From contig CM021316.1 in NCBI GenBank assembly GCA_010645155.1, positions 8,029,788 through 8,093,787 of the forward strand: 64,000 bases of DNA, read 5' to 3'. Shown here in pieces: positions 23,071 to 35,376 of this stretch. Origin of the DNA: Tigriopus japonicus (lineage: Eukaryota > Arthropoda > Copepoda > Harpacticoida > Harpacticidae). Position 1 is the first letter of the stretch, and each line of letters starts with the position of its first letter. The notes under the pieces were generated by a model, which had not been told where the DNA came from, did not search any database, and saw nothing but the letters and a program-made list of their open reading frames with translations. A program made the position numbers and the translations under genes.

Positions 23071-26000
23071 TTGTTCAAAAACGATGACTTCTAAATGGAA
23101 CCAAACGCAGTGACGTTCCAAATTTGCGAATAACACTTTTTGGATGTAATGAAGCTGAGGCAATTGAAATGAGTGAAACGAGACTCAAGCGAGTGGAAAA
23201 GTGAATAAGTCATTTTGACAGGGCAGTGATTAAGTTGATCGGACCGTCGGGAAAAGGTCAGCCTTTTGGCTCTTTTTTCTCATAAGAACTATTCACGTCT
23301 AGGCCTTCTGAACATTTTAGGATGACAACAATTCGACACCACTTCTATGAGATAAATGTGGTGCTAAATTAATTTGCTTAAACTCATTTTGTAGCTGATT
23401 AGTGAAATATTTTTGTCGAATGACATCTCTTTTAGAGTAAATGTTTCTACATTCAAGACAACCGGATATCGCTTTTAACAATGTCCGGATATGAAATCAG
23501 TTTCATGTTTCCTGTTGACCACGATTTTTCTTACAATACGAAAGGTAAATATTATAGCATTGAATCAATCACAAAAAGGTGTTTAAAGAAAAATATTCAG
23601 AAACGATGTCAAAGTTGTTTCGAGCATTTTTATTATGACACGGTTTTAGTAGTAATTCGAGAGCATTTGATTGAGAGGAAAGCTCTTTTACTCAAAACAT
23701 ATTTTGAATCTGACGTCTAAAAAATACGTCGTTACGTCTCAAATAAAATGATCGTTTTGACGGGCAGGAAGGCTCGTGGCATTTTTGTCAAATGATTCAA
23801 TAAATTGTCAGTTGATGAAGCCAATGACCATGCCTCGGACTCTCTTTGTGGTTGCAAAAGTACGATGGTTTACCTAACTATTCAATTCCAATAGTACTCT
23901 CACCTTTAATATTCCTATTTCACCCTCTGAGTAACTGAATCGATTTGGCATTGACGATTCCGACCTTGCTAGTATGTTATCTCATCTATCGTGTCCGACA
24001 TCTTGGTTTAGCAATAACCCAATTACAAACGAAATTGGATGAAACGGATGGAAAAAAGTCCCTGATTGGCATGAATCATCAGATTGTTGGGGTTTTCGCC
24101 ATTCATGCATTGCCAATCTCTTTTTGTGTTTGCCATTAGCGACAGTGTTTCCAGTGGAAAAATCATTTCCGTCGGCGACATTCCTGCATAAGTAAGCCAG
24201 TTATCTCATGTCCATGGATGAAGCGAGCTCCTCTCATGACTGATTGCAATTTTCTGTTATGCAATCTCATGACTTTTAGTTGCAATCGGTTCGACCACAA
24301 ATCGGATGTTTCGTGATGCTCAAATTTGGTCAAGTGAACCAAAACCCTCTCGTGAAAACCCAAAGCGATTCCATTTAGATTGGATAGAAAACAACGCTCA
24401 GTTTAAGAAGCCTCTAGCCGGATTTTTGAATCAAAGTTATGCCCACAGGCATGACAGACCCATCAATTTTTCAGCATTTCTCCCCCAATCTCAACCAACC
24501 CCTTTGTCTCTAAAAGCATTGAAGAAGTAGTCAGTCCAGTGATAAAATGCGGATTCTTGTGTCTGGTTTACCTTTGGTTCGAATTCTTTCGGACCAAAAA
24601 ATTGACAACCCTGCTTTCTCAAAGAATTGTTTACTGTTTCATTAGCATGAAAAGAAAGATCAGGTGATGTTTTTGAAAAAGGAGTGGCCAAGCGAATTTC
24701 AAGGCTAGAAGCAGATATATGATTTGCATCGACGTCTCATTATCTGATAAGTAGCGTGACATTAATCTAGCTGAGCAATGTCAACTCTTTTCAATTCCAC
24801 TTTAAACCAGACAATCCCAGTTATGCTTGTTCAAAATATTTATGGAGCAGACGGAACCTCAAGATTAATCAACAGTGCCCATTTTGAGAGAGAGTTATCC
24901 TCCATTGTTCCCTTAATGGATCTAGGCCATTTCTAGGAGGATCACAAGAGGTGGACTTTTCATGAATATGTCGACCTAATGGGCCCATTTCCCACCTGGG
25001 TGGAATGTCAAATTTTGCAATCTCAGTCCCATTCTTCTCTGTGCACAACGGATTTGGACAACGATGACGATTTTGTCACAAGGGGTTAGATGCTCCACGA
25101 CACACAATGAGTGGTGCATGTAGATGTGTGTATGTCCCTTTGGAGGCAAACAATCGACCAAATATCTTCATGCATTTGAGTCTTCTCTCTCTCGTGAGTC
25201 AAAATCCAAGAGGATACATTCAATTCCAAGGAGGTGAAGAAGCCATTCACTGGAGAGGCAGCGGCGCATCATCCTAGTAACAACGACAAAGGCATTTTTT
25301 TAAGTTCAAGGACATTTCATGACCACGGATCTCCGGACTGGAGACTGTTGAACCAAGCAGGCAACCAGTATCTACTGGAAACAGCACCAATGTCGCGTTG
25401 TTCGTACTGCGTCAGTGAAATTGTGTTACGGAATTCCGCTTTAGCTGCCTCCATCTATGTCCATTTTGGTTGGAGGTAGGTAGTAGGTACATAGATAGAA
25501 TGGAGAACAAATGGTAGAGAGAGAGACACCCAGAGAGACTGAAGGAGCAGGAGGAGGTACGAAGAGCTTGCTTTAATAGGGCCTTTGTTCGTTTGGGTCG
25601 GGGGGCCTACCGTGCAATTGGTTTTCCTTCACTTTCTCTACATCATGGTACGTTTATTGATGGATTACCAAGCCAAAGGAGGTGGGCCAATTGTTGACTT
25701 CCCAAGTCGAAGTTGTCAATATGTTTGAAAAGACCTCTTGACGAGACGTTTTGTTCAAGAATGTTCCCCCCAAATAGAATAAAGTTTGTTTGGCAAGACA
25801 CTCAGGATAGTTTAATCACGACCAACTCGCGGGTGAAGATTGGCCAGACTTCCAAGAACTCGAAATGCTCGCTTGAATAGTCAAATATTGACGGAATGAC
25901 TCTGCTGGCAATGGATCGAGAAGCTCCCCAAGATCGTATCAGATATCATTTGCATCTTGGACAAGTCGTCGGCCAGGCCCCAACCAACCCATCTTGGGTA

Positions 26001-28152
26001 GGTATCTCTATCTCCGAGAGGAACCAAATTGCGCATTTAAGAAAAAAAAAGTCACATGACCCCGACCCATCTTGTACTGTCACATTCTCAGACTTGATGA
26101 AGTGACCAACGTCCATCGTCCATCCCCAAATCGGAGACACTTATCGCTCTGATAAGCTGACTCCATTCTTATCAACAGCAGCTCTAATGAAGTGGCGGGC
26201 TTTTTGAAAAGAGGATACAAAACGGACCACCTCATGGACTTTGTTTTGCACGACACTCAGAACTCTTTCCACTCTCACTCCTATTATCAAGACTGGTTTT
26301 TGTCACTGAGACTGCTGATCTCGAATCCCTTTGCTGGGGTATCATATTGTATCAAGGTGTCAATCGGATACATTCCTTGGGTTTGACATGATTGAAGGTG
26401 GCTTTGAATTCAAGACGCGAGATGCATAATTTCAACGCCATAAATCTCTTGTTTGGGCTTTGCCCGTCCCTCTCGTTTAAAGCGACATCTTCTTCTCGAA
26501 TACGGAAGAGGAATTTTTTGGGGTCACTGAGCAGACAAAAACGGTCTGTCACAAGATTGCAGGCAGATATAACTGGTACGACCATCGAGTCATAAGGTAC
26601 GGGGAAAGAAGGGCCCTTTGGCGACTTCCTTCCACCAAAAATACACCACCAACGATCATGTGAGTGAGTGAGTGAGTGAGGTATAACCATCGATCTTGGC
26701 TTGGCAAGTTGGATCACTTGTGTAACTTTAGTAGCTTCAGTGCCAGCCCAGAAAACGAAACCTGAAAACATTTCTGGTTTCGCTTCGCTCTTGAGAGATT
26801 TAGACGAATTCATCCCATGAACCCGAAACTTCTCATTAGGCCAGTGTTTCTTGACTTTTTTCAAGCCTCGGGGAAGAGGTGCGAATTACGGCGCCTCTAC
26901 TCACTAAAGAATAAAAAACGTGCCTGGAGAAGAGACAGGGAAGATTTTTCAGGTGCCAAGGGATTATTGAGTCAAGGTTTAAACACTTCAAATTAGGCCA
27001 AGACGGCAAGACGTCATTCAAAGTTGTCCAGAATCCCTGACCATGAAGAGGTTTTTTTCAGAGCTCCATGTCCATGTTTGCTCCATGTTTTATAATTTAG
27101 ATTGTGACCATGTATTCCAAATAAGAAGACCCTGATTATCCATGAGATAGGACACGTGGAGCAAAATGGTTACAAAAGTTTGGAACACAGGATCAAGATA
27201 GATTAAATGATGGGCATGGCATTTTTGGCTCATCGCAAAATAAATCTCGAATTATGACACTTCAGGAAACAAGTTTTGGTTAGCAAAAATGAAAAGTTCT
27301 AGTAGTATATGCATACTCTCAAAAGCTGAGATCAAGCATTAATGAGCCAAGATGAATGTGACAGGTTGATAAATGAGATATTCTCAAAAAGCTCTGGACA
27401 ATCAATCACTGTTTCAACGGTCAAAGTTCGGTCAGCATGAAAATTCATATGTGGGCAGACATTGTTAATCGCTAAATGGTTATGCCAAAATGAGCCAAAA
27501 ACGTCATGCAACAGATCTGACATTAAAATCCGGATTGGACTATGATTTTTCTGAAGAGAAATCTGAGAGCGCTGACAATGGGTGGTTTCTTTTTGCAAAC
27601 AATTGCAGAAAACTTGAAGTTTATTGTCTTGACGCCAATAGCAATGCAATTGTTGGGCTTTTTCACTTGCCAGCCTTAATTCGTGCCAAGACAATTTGCT
27701 CAAAAAGGTGGAAAAGATTGGTTTGACAGACACCTCTCAACCTCCAAGTGATTCTGACCTGCATTTTTACCACGTAACTTCTAATTTAATGCAAGTATCA
27801 AGATAATTCTGTACCACACATAAATGATTCAATAATTTCTTTAAACTAAAGCATGCTATGTTCTGTTTGATATGGGTGATGGCGCAATGGTTAGATTCTT
27901 ATCAAACTAAATAAAAGTGACCTCAGTATTTGACAGAATCTAGTGTTTAAAGAAAACGTTTTTATGTTCTGTTGAAAATGGCTTTCTCGCCCACTAAACA
28001 ATTTATTTATGCAATTTCATTCTCCATCTTGCTTTCAATCAAAAAGAAAAAATGGAGCTGTCAAGTTGCATATTTTGCAGGATAGATTGATATATACATT
28101 TGTAACGAAAAATATCTTCACCTATTTTCTCATATTTCCTAAGCCTTAGATA
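23071..28152. other. Gene-poor intergenic DNA
   Basis: About 5 kb with no gene I can support. It contains a (TGAG)n microsatellite at about 26660-26680. The longest frame, 170 codons on the minus strand at 26352-26864, has no domain motif and no supporting splice pattern. A short segment at 27875-27895 (TGGCGCAATGGTTAG) resembles a tRNA A box but has no B box after it. Confidence 0.4.
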
Positions 28153-28399
28153 CAGGGTGCGGCGGGAAATTTTCTGTCCAATCAACATTAAATTTCCTGT
28201 CAAACAAGACAAGGTAATCGGTCTCTTTAAACATCATTTTAAAGGTTTCTCTTTCTTCGTTTTATGCTCTTAAACGAGATTTAGACCACAAGTAGTAGAG
28301 AAACAAGCCTTCAAAATGATGTTTTAGATCTATCACGCTGTGTTTAGTTTTGCCGGAAATTGAAAGTTAGTCGGGTGGATAAAAAAATCTGCCGCACCT
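28153..28399. mobile_element. Mariner/Tc1-style foldback MITE, 247 bp
   Basis: Ends pair as CAGGGTGCGGC on the left and GCCGCACCT on the right, each flanked by TA (28151-28152 and 28400-28401), the target duplication of Tc1/mariner elements. Inside, AAACATCATTTTAAAGG and its inverted counterpart after the centre extend the foldback over much of the element. It is non-coding. Arm identity is moderate, suggesting some age. Confidence 0.7.
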
Positions 28400-28743
28400 T
28401 ATGAATATAGGTATCAAGTAGTAATTTTCAAGAAAGTTTCGAATTCAAATCGGCACTATTCATGTTAAGCTTTAGATGCAATCAATGAAAATGATTATCT
28501 AGCCCACTAAACATTCTACTTACGTAAAAAACCCTCGTTAAATTACTTTCATACAAATGGGGAAAAATGGAACTTTCAAATTATATAAGATATCCATCTC
28601 CATTTTGTTAAGATAAACAAACACCTCTTCACTCTGCCAAAATACCGTCTTATGTAACCACTATTTCTAATGTAATTCATCCCAACCCTCAAAAAGGAAC
28701 AAGTAAAAAACGACCTGTATTCTTACCGTATGTTGTTACTCTC

Positions 28744-28948
28744 CTACTTTGAAGACGAATCGGGTCCGAGAGAAACTCCAAAGGTCTCTTTCATCGAGGC
28801 AATGATATCCTCCACAGATTGGGTGACACCTTGGTGGATCTCGAAGATTCGATCAGGATATCCGGTTTAAGTCAACCTCACACAAGCCTCGAACCAGATC
28901 TCTCAAATGGTCCTGGTCGTTACAGTGGTCATGACCGAAATTAGCCCA
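28744..28948 (-). pseudogene. Frameshifted terminal coding exon, family unknown
   Basis: Read on the minus strand after a TTTTTTTAG acceptor, the sequence encodes WANFGHDHCNDQDH followed by LRDLVRGLCEVDLNR. It then needs a one-base shift near 28857 to continue as YPDRIFEIHQGVTQ, SVEDIIASMKETFGVSLG and a TAG stop at 28744. Both halves look like ordinary globular protein and adjoin exactly at the shift, which argues for a real exon that is now broken, or for an assembly error. I do not recognise the protein. A second broken minus-strand fragment lies 4.8 kb upstream at 33660-33947; whether the two belong together is unknown. Confidence 0.45.
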
Positions 28949-29082
28949 CTAAAAAAATACCCCTCGCAGCACTACTGAGCACTACGAACGAATGGTGGTG
29001 GTTGTGAATTGCTTTAAGGCAAGCAGTATAAAAAAAGAAGACCGAAAATCGGTCCGTAGATGTACGTACTACACGCTCAACG

Positions 29083-29786
29083 ATGGTCACCACTTTGAAC
29101 GAACGTTCTTCTACTCACACACAAGTATACTTGTCAGCGTTGCTTGGAACTCCCAATGCTCAACCATCCACCAAGCTTGAAATGCTGGCCGAGAGTGTGG
29201 ACGGAGCTTTGGAAGCTTCGAAAATTGGTTTTAAACCGGGCTCGCTCGACTAAACTTGGGCAGATAAAAACCCCAAAGCCTCTGAGGATTGCGACCACGG
29301 CAAAGATGATGATGATGGTGGTAGTAGTAGTAGTGGTGGAGGTTGGGATGATGATGATGATGAGTGGACTTGGAGTGAGGATTTAATAATGGCTTTGGAA
29401 GGCTCCTCGGTTCTCAGTCGCGGTTTGGAGGTGAATGTTTCTTGGAAAAAACTCGATAAATCGATCGGTTTGTTTTCTTTTGGCTTGGATGGGTATATTT
29501 ATAGTTAGGTTACCAATGGGAGAGTCATTGTTATGTTCTCATTTCATGGCTTAAAAGGGATTTAACGCTCATCGCTCAACAGGCTTTCGACACTTTGCCG
29601 ATTGGAAGCTTCAAATTGAAATTGAAAACCCGTCGGTGGTTGTTTGGAATATCGCAAAGAGCTTCTTCAGGCTCGATGGGTAATTTGTCTCTTGATGATT
29701 GTCTCAATTATTGGCCAATTTTCTGTAGTTTTTGGAAAATCCAGGGCGATCAAATATCCGTTCCGTTACAATGTCAAATGGAGTGA
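29083..29786 (+). pseudogene. Possible two-exon gene with an in-frame stop
   Basis: From ATG at 29083 the frame reads MVTTLNERSSTHTQVYLSAL and continues for 56 codons to TAA at 29251-29253. The same frame then continues as TWADKNPKASEDCDHG, an Asp/Gly/Ser-rich tract built on GAT and GGT repeats, and WTWSEDLIMALEGSSVLSRG, up to a GTGAAT donor at 29431. An acceptor at 29580-29581 would join in phase to a second block ending at 29786. The codon pattern on both sides of the stop is protein-like, but the repeat-rich part could mislead. It may be a recent pseudogene, a misread base, or chance. No family is recognised. Confidence 0.3.
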
Positions 29787-31715
29787 ACTCGATCTAAATT
29801 CTTTGGTAGAGGACTAATGCGGAATCCTGGGAATTCCAGAGCGTTCGAAGCTTTTGTACTTTAGTTGAGGACGGCTCTATTTCTGTGGACAAGCATCCCA
29901 TATGTTTCAAGTATGATGGTCACGTGCCAAAATATGAACTTGATTTGGAGATATTCGTTACGATTTTTTTTCCTTTGAACCCACATTAGTAAATATGAAA
30001 AAAGAGTTTTCGGGGTTTCTTCTAGAATGTAATGTTTTAAGGGAAATCTTGAAACTTAAGTTGACCGTTTCAGCCTTTTTCGTTCATGATTAGATTCTTA
30101 AAGTGATGGGGCAAAGGGCTCTTAATAAAAAATCGAATAGTTTCGGCCATTACGGGGCTTCATCATGGGATACCAGGGGTACATGACATGAATAACAAAG
30201 AAATCAAGTTTTAGAGGTTTTCGACCAAAAATCTTTGATTTTGTTGTCAAAATCAAAATCCATTTTTTAGCGTGTACGTTTGTCTGCTTTTGGTTTTGGT
30301 TCGACACTGAAATGGCTGAAAGCGGTTTCAGCTTTTGGCTGAAAGCGGTTTCATCATATTGTTAGATTGTATTATTTCGGTTTCGGTTATGGCTACCGAA
30401 ACTGAAAGTAGACTTGCACTGTAAAGAATGGATCTTGACAACATTTTTTGCTTCAAAAAACCTCTGAAATTTAGTTTTTTCCGATTTCTTAATATTTGCA
30501 TTGACTCAACATTGAACTCACGAGCAATTCAAATTTTTAGGGTGAATTTTACATGTAAAATTTTAAAGTCAGTCATCTGCTTTCGGTTTTAGTGTCGGTT
30601 ATAAGCCCTTTTAGTCCATCATTAGATTCTGCAAAGACTTTTCTCAATGAATTTAAAAGTTTTTAAAAGTGGAGGTCTGTTAAAGCTTTCAATTGTCATC
30701 GCACGCGTTTTTCAGAAAAAAAGTGCAAAAATCTCTAAAACTTGCTTTAGAGCTATTGTGACTGTGAGGTATGTTTTCTATTTCTTTATTTTTATGGAGA
30801 TTTGTACAGGTGTTTCAAATCGCAAAACATTTAAGGCTTCACTAACGTTTATTTGTTTTATGATACATTTGAATACACTTGAATTGGGTACAAACATCCA
30901 CAGTTTTTATTGCTCTTTATAGTGAGGTTGAGTATTGACGGCCATGCAAATTTACAAGCACGATAATCGGTTCAAAAGAAAATTTGAAAATGCTCTCTCA
31001 CTCATAGTAAGATTGATACACAAAAGCACCAAATTTGGTATTTTCCTTATTTGGGGAACCTAAATTGTTATGCTCAATTCAGCATGAAGAATTGAGTTGC
31101 AAAAGCCCGTTCCGCAACGAGTCTGTTTCAGTTGCAATGATATTTCAATGCCTTTTATCCGTAAAAACCAACCGGACACTTTGACCTTTGTGACGACTTT
31201 AAAGAAAGTTAGGAATCTGAAAGAAGGATGCAAAAGCATGATAATCTAATAGCGCAATCTTTGGTTTTGAGTTGTGAATGCTCAACTCTTTGGGGAACAG
31301 GTGCTTTTCTCAGTTGAATGTTAAAGAGCTCTGATGCAATTGAGTATAGAACAAAGACAAATCCGTTACCTTTAGCGTGAATCCCCACAGGTGACCGTTT
31401 CCTTATGAACGTGGCTGTCACTTGCACAGCTACTTGAAAAAGCCAAGGCAAATACCCTAATTTTAAGATAAGATCGCTCTGGGCGTCCATCCCTCTTTGT
31501 TGTTAAGGAGGGATTGTTCGGACAACAGGCATCAAAATCAAAGGTGAGCACTGTTGATAAAAAGACTTATCATACTAACTTGGGTGAGTAAAATAGGGGA
31601 GAAAATGAATGCAATGTTGGATAAGATTGTCAAAAATATGCCACACGGCGCTCAAAGGAATTTGAAAGTGACCTTAAAAATTTGATAACTTTCTTTTTTT
31701 TGGGTGAATAAAAGG
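29787..31715. other. Intergenic DNA, nothing recognised apart from a short duplication
   Basis: A 17-base unit, GGCTGAAAGCGGTTTCA, is repeated at about 30315-30331 and 30339-30352 (second copy slightly shorter), amid sequence rich in TTTCGGTT. No gene or element boundary is supported. Confidence 0.4.
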
Positions 31716-32612
31716 GGCGCGGTAAATTGGTCACATGGTAAAACGGTCACAATAAAAAAGGTCACCTAAAAATGGTCACGGTAAAATACCACAAAGTAAA
31801 AAAACTCGCAGTAAAAAGGTCACAGACATGCAAAGCTGAGGATGTAACTAAGGGGATGAACCCACGGACCCTGGTTTGTTCCTTGGTTGAAGATTATTCC
31901 ACTGACGAGAAGTCATTCCTGACATTTTTAGAACAATAGTCCGACCCGAATCTAGTGGACCATGGAGGAGGGTGTTCCCTCACCCCTCTGGAGTCAAAAT
32001 TCCACCCTGCTTTAAAAATCTGCCTTTTGGATGTTGCTTAAACAGATTGCGTGTTCTACTTGCTGTCCAGTACTTTTGACTTACATTTTTCACTAAGACG
32101 TGGCGTCGTGGTTAGCGCAGTTTTCTATAGTGAGAGAGGTCCCAGGTTCGATTCTCCTCCCCGACCTTTCTCAAGGAAACTTTTAAACGCTAATTCACAC
32201 CCACAGATGGTAAAACCATTCTGATACCGGACATGAGATTGCCTATCGGAACAATTTGGACGATGTGATGGCTGGCTTCGCTGGCCGGGCGAGGCTCAAC
32301 CCTGCGACCCTAGCACCAACACTCCACTCCAACTTGAAAAAGATTTCGATCGTTTGCATTTTTTTCTTTTTATTGTTTTTTTTTCCTTTTTTACTTATAC
32401 TCTATCCCATCTTTTTTGATGCTTGAGCGGTCTCATATAAAAAACAATACAAGATAATCCGGGTTGAACACAATTATGCGCATGGCAAAGTGATTATTCA
32501 CCGTGACCTTTTTACCGTGACCGTTTTACCGTGGCACTATATAACTGTGACCTTTTTTCCTCGTGAATTTTTATTGTGACATGTTTAGTAATGATTGTTT
32601 TACTTGTGACCT
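31716..32612. mobile_element. Inverted-repeat element built of GGTCAC/GGTAAAA motifs
   Basis: The left part repeats motifs such as GGTAAAACGGTCAC and AAAAAAGGTCAC. The right part carries the complementary forms (GTGACCTTTTTACC, GTGACCGTTTTACC), so the two ends form degenerate, internally repetitive inverted repeats of about 100 bases. Boundaries are approximate and no target duplication was found. A tRNA-derived SINE lies inside it. Confidence 0.55.
32096..32400 (+). mobile_element. tRNA-derived SINE
   Basis: The head has an RNA polymerase III type 2 promoter: A box TGGTTAGCGCAG at about 32109-32120 and B box GGTTCGATTC at 32145-32154, with normal tRNA-like spacing. The acceptor stem does not pair and the anticodon arm is degenerate, so it is not a working tRNA. 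A tRNA-unrelated body follows, ending in a T-rich tail with pol III terminator-like runs at about 32360-32395. Confidence 0.7.
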
Positions 32613-33659
32613 TTCTACTTACAATGAAATACAAAGAATTAATTTTGTGTTGACGATAATAAGCTACTTGTGTAGAGATTTAAAAAATGAATATGTCACC
32701 AACTTTAGTTTAATTCAATATTTAGAAGTGTCCATATTTCAGGTATTGTGATTCAAAGACTAATTAACCAATCTAGGACCCCTTTCAACTTTGTTTGGCC
32801 CAACTTGTATTGCATGTTTTTGAAATTCATTGCCTAATGCAGCATAGCTGAACACAGAAGGTCAAGATTCAACTCCCAAGGTTAATTTGAGTTTGACATG
32901 CCTTTGATTGATCAACAAATATTTTCATGAGATTTTTGTGATAACTTGTTAAATTCAGGATTAAATAATGCATTCTCATTTTCAAAATGACTGCAGACAT
33001 TGGTTTGCCGTCCCTAAAAATGGAAAGTTTTAAAAGAATGAACAGTTTTCAAAGTGTTAGCAAAAGAGCACGCATGAATAAGTTGCTAAGGTTTTTCAAA
33101 CTGGCACTGTGTTTTGCCCATCTTTGTTCGAACGGAATGAGATACTGATTGCTTTTTATTGCATTTCAAAACCAACGTTTCAAGACCTCGTTAATTTAGC
33201 CATTCCATAGACAAAGAGAACTGATGAAAAAAATCGCAGCAGATTAAATTACTCTTGTTTGTGCAAGCGATCTTTTTTTACTTTAAGATATTACTTTGCT
33301 TTTACTTCTTCCGTGTTGAATGTCCGGCATTCTAGACCAAGCGTCAGTAACATAGGGCAAAACCCTGTCTTATAAAAGAACAATTATTTAATAAAAATAA
33401 ATCATCAAATACCTCAACAATTATTTGAGCACACTATTGCAGTTTTGACACATGATACAGAAAGAAGCTTTCTTTTGAAAAGAGTATAATAGGAGGAGGG
33501 GGCGTCCTCAAGCATTCAAAAAAGTCTTTCTTCATTGAGACTCCTTGTCCTTCGAGCAAAAACGACTCAAAGGGCTATTTTGAAATAAATCTTTTATCAC
33601 AAAGCGTTTTCAATAACCCAATTCTCCCAACATTTAACAACCAAACCACTGATCTACCC
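32613..33659. other. AT-rich intergenic DNA, nothing recognised
   Basis: No frame of note, no repeat boundaries, and no RNA gene signature seen. Confidence 0.4.
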
Positions 33660-33947
33660 TGGAGAACATTGCTTGAACGACGGCATTCATTTTCGACCCT
33701 CAGATTAAGCTCATAGACCTCTTGGACCTTCCTGAAAATAAACTTACTTGATCCATTCTTTGTTGTTTGACCATCATGTCCTGAATCTCTTGTGTTTGCA
33801 GAACAAAACGTACTTCAGGACCCACAGTTTTTTTTCACTCGTTTGGTCTTCTTATCTGTGGCTCAAAAGATCTAGTTCCGTACCATAGACAATGTAGTAA
33901 GATCCTTGAGGAATGACGCCATTGACATCGACCTTGTGTTCTACAGG
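33660..33947 (-). pseudogene. Frameshifted coding fragment, family unknown
   Basis: After an ATTTCTAG acceptor the minus strand encodes PVEHKVDVNGVIPQGSYYIV and YGTELDLLSH. After one base shift it reads DKKTKRVK, then a run of eight A bases breaks the frame again before GPEVRFVLQTQEIQDMMVK and QQRMDQ, which stops at a GTAAGT (33742-33747). Just 16 bases on, a further frame reads KVQEVYELNLRVENECRRSS. At least two single-base shifts inside otherwise protein-like sequence indicate a decayed gene or retroposed copy. Homopolymer sequencing error could account for one of them. I do not recognise the family; the last part could be coiled coil. Confidence 0.45.
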
Positions 33948-35191
33948 CTAGAAATGTTTGTTGACTTGTACATTTACTAGGATTAATTCCATCTAGGTTG
34001 GAGGTCCCTTGCCTCACTAGAATATGGGACACTTACCGGAACAACCTAATCCTGTAGCAAATACATTGTCACTCGAATTACATCCACAATCATATGAAGA
34101 TGATGTCACAGCCGTCAAATCTGATCATAAATTATCCGTTAGCCATATTTTTGTATACGCATGGCCCCTTTTAGTTAACACCGTTTGTACTAGGAAGATG
34201 GATGGGAGACCTAATGTATGGAGTATCAATGGGCTCAAGTTGTCCGGGATATGAAAAACACTTGAGAAACTATTATGGAGCGGTTCCATGAAGTTTTAAT
34301 GGATCGAGCTGAAGAAGTGTCCTTTGTTAGGTCCCCACTTCTTCTTATTTCCCCCTTTTCTTTGCCAACAATCTCCTGAAAAGAACTCGCGTAGAACTGA
34401 AACATTGCTGAAGGACACGTGAAGCTCGGCAAATTTTGTATTGAATCGCCATTTTAGAGGGATTTCCGGTGAACCAAGATTTCCCGAACGAAGTAACAAT
34501 AACAAGAGAATGGATAATTTCATGGTACGGTGAGTTATTCCAATTGTAACGGTTCATTGACGCCATTTTTTTTGCTTCAAATCAGGATACTAGACTTGGA
34601 TGAACGTCGAAAGATTCGAAATATGTGATTTGTGCCGATATAACTTGTTTCAGTTAAGAGTATTTCCTACCTTTCAAAAATAAGGGCTTTAATTATCAAT
34701 GATGGTGAAAAATAATCGTAATTAGGGCTATAAATTGCCATTGATCGCTTTGACCCAAAGGAAGTAATTATAATGCAGTGTTAAGGTGGGTTGAATTGTT
34801 AAAAGGTGAGTAAAAATTACTTTCTTTGGCAAAGTTTGACTGCGTTGTAGTTTTTTAGAAATAGTTTTGTTCATTTGGTATCACTAGCAAATGATGACAT
34901 GAAGTCTTAATTTTTGCACAACGAAATTTTTTATGAACGGAAATTTCGCAGATCCTGGAAAAGCTAAAATGGTTTTTTTTCTTCCTTTTTTGTTGGTTTG
35001 CGTATTTTTTATTACCGCTACAAGGAATGTGATTCCCTGTAAAGAAAATTAATTATTGACGTTTTTGTTTAAACTGAACATTTATATGATATTTCGTCCA
35101 CCCACGAGTTAGTGTTGAAAGATCTGGACAACCCTTGAACAATGGATTGATCAGGAATGGTATTTAAAAATTTGTCCAATCCTGCCTTAAA
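33948..35191. other. Intergenic DNA, nothing recognised
   Basis: Short overlapping frames occur on both strands around 34024-34566 without motifs or consistent splicing. No repeat boundaries were found. Confidence 0.4.
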
Positions 35192-35246
35192 CAGGGTGGG
35201 CATTTGATTTTTGGACATTTTGTCCACCCCTGTCCAAAAGGTGTCC

Positions 35247-35376
35247 AAAAGTGTCCAAAAATAAGGGTGTCCAAAAATAAGGGTGTCCAAAAATAAGGGT
35301 GTCCAAAAATAAGGGTGTCCAAAAATAAGGGTGTCCAAAAATAAGGGTGTCCAAAAATAAGGGTGTCCAAAAGTGT
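35247..35376 (+). repeat. Tandem array of GTGTCCAAAAATAAGG, seven units
   Basis: Seven near-identical 16-bp units, bordered by shorter GTGTCCAAAA units. Long minus-strand frames of the form FGHPYFWTPLFLDTL here are only translations of this repeat, not genes. It forms the left subterminal array of the 35192-36539 element. Confidence 0.9.

Noticed and set aside
26352..26864. 170-codon minus-strand frame
   Set aside because: No domain, no start context, no splice support, and an overlapping plus frame of equal quality.
27875..27940. tRNA-like start TGGCGCAATGGTTAG
   Set aside because: Resembles an A box, but no B box or pairing acceptor stem follows; at most an eroded SINE head.
32096..32170. 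Functional tRNA gene
   Set aside because: A and B boxes are present but the acceptor and anticodon stems do not pair; fits a SINE head better.
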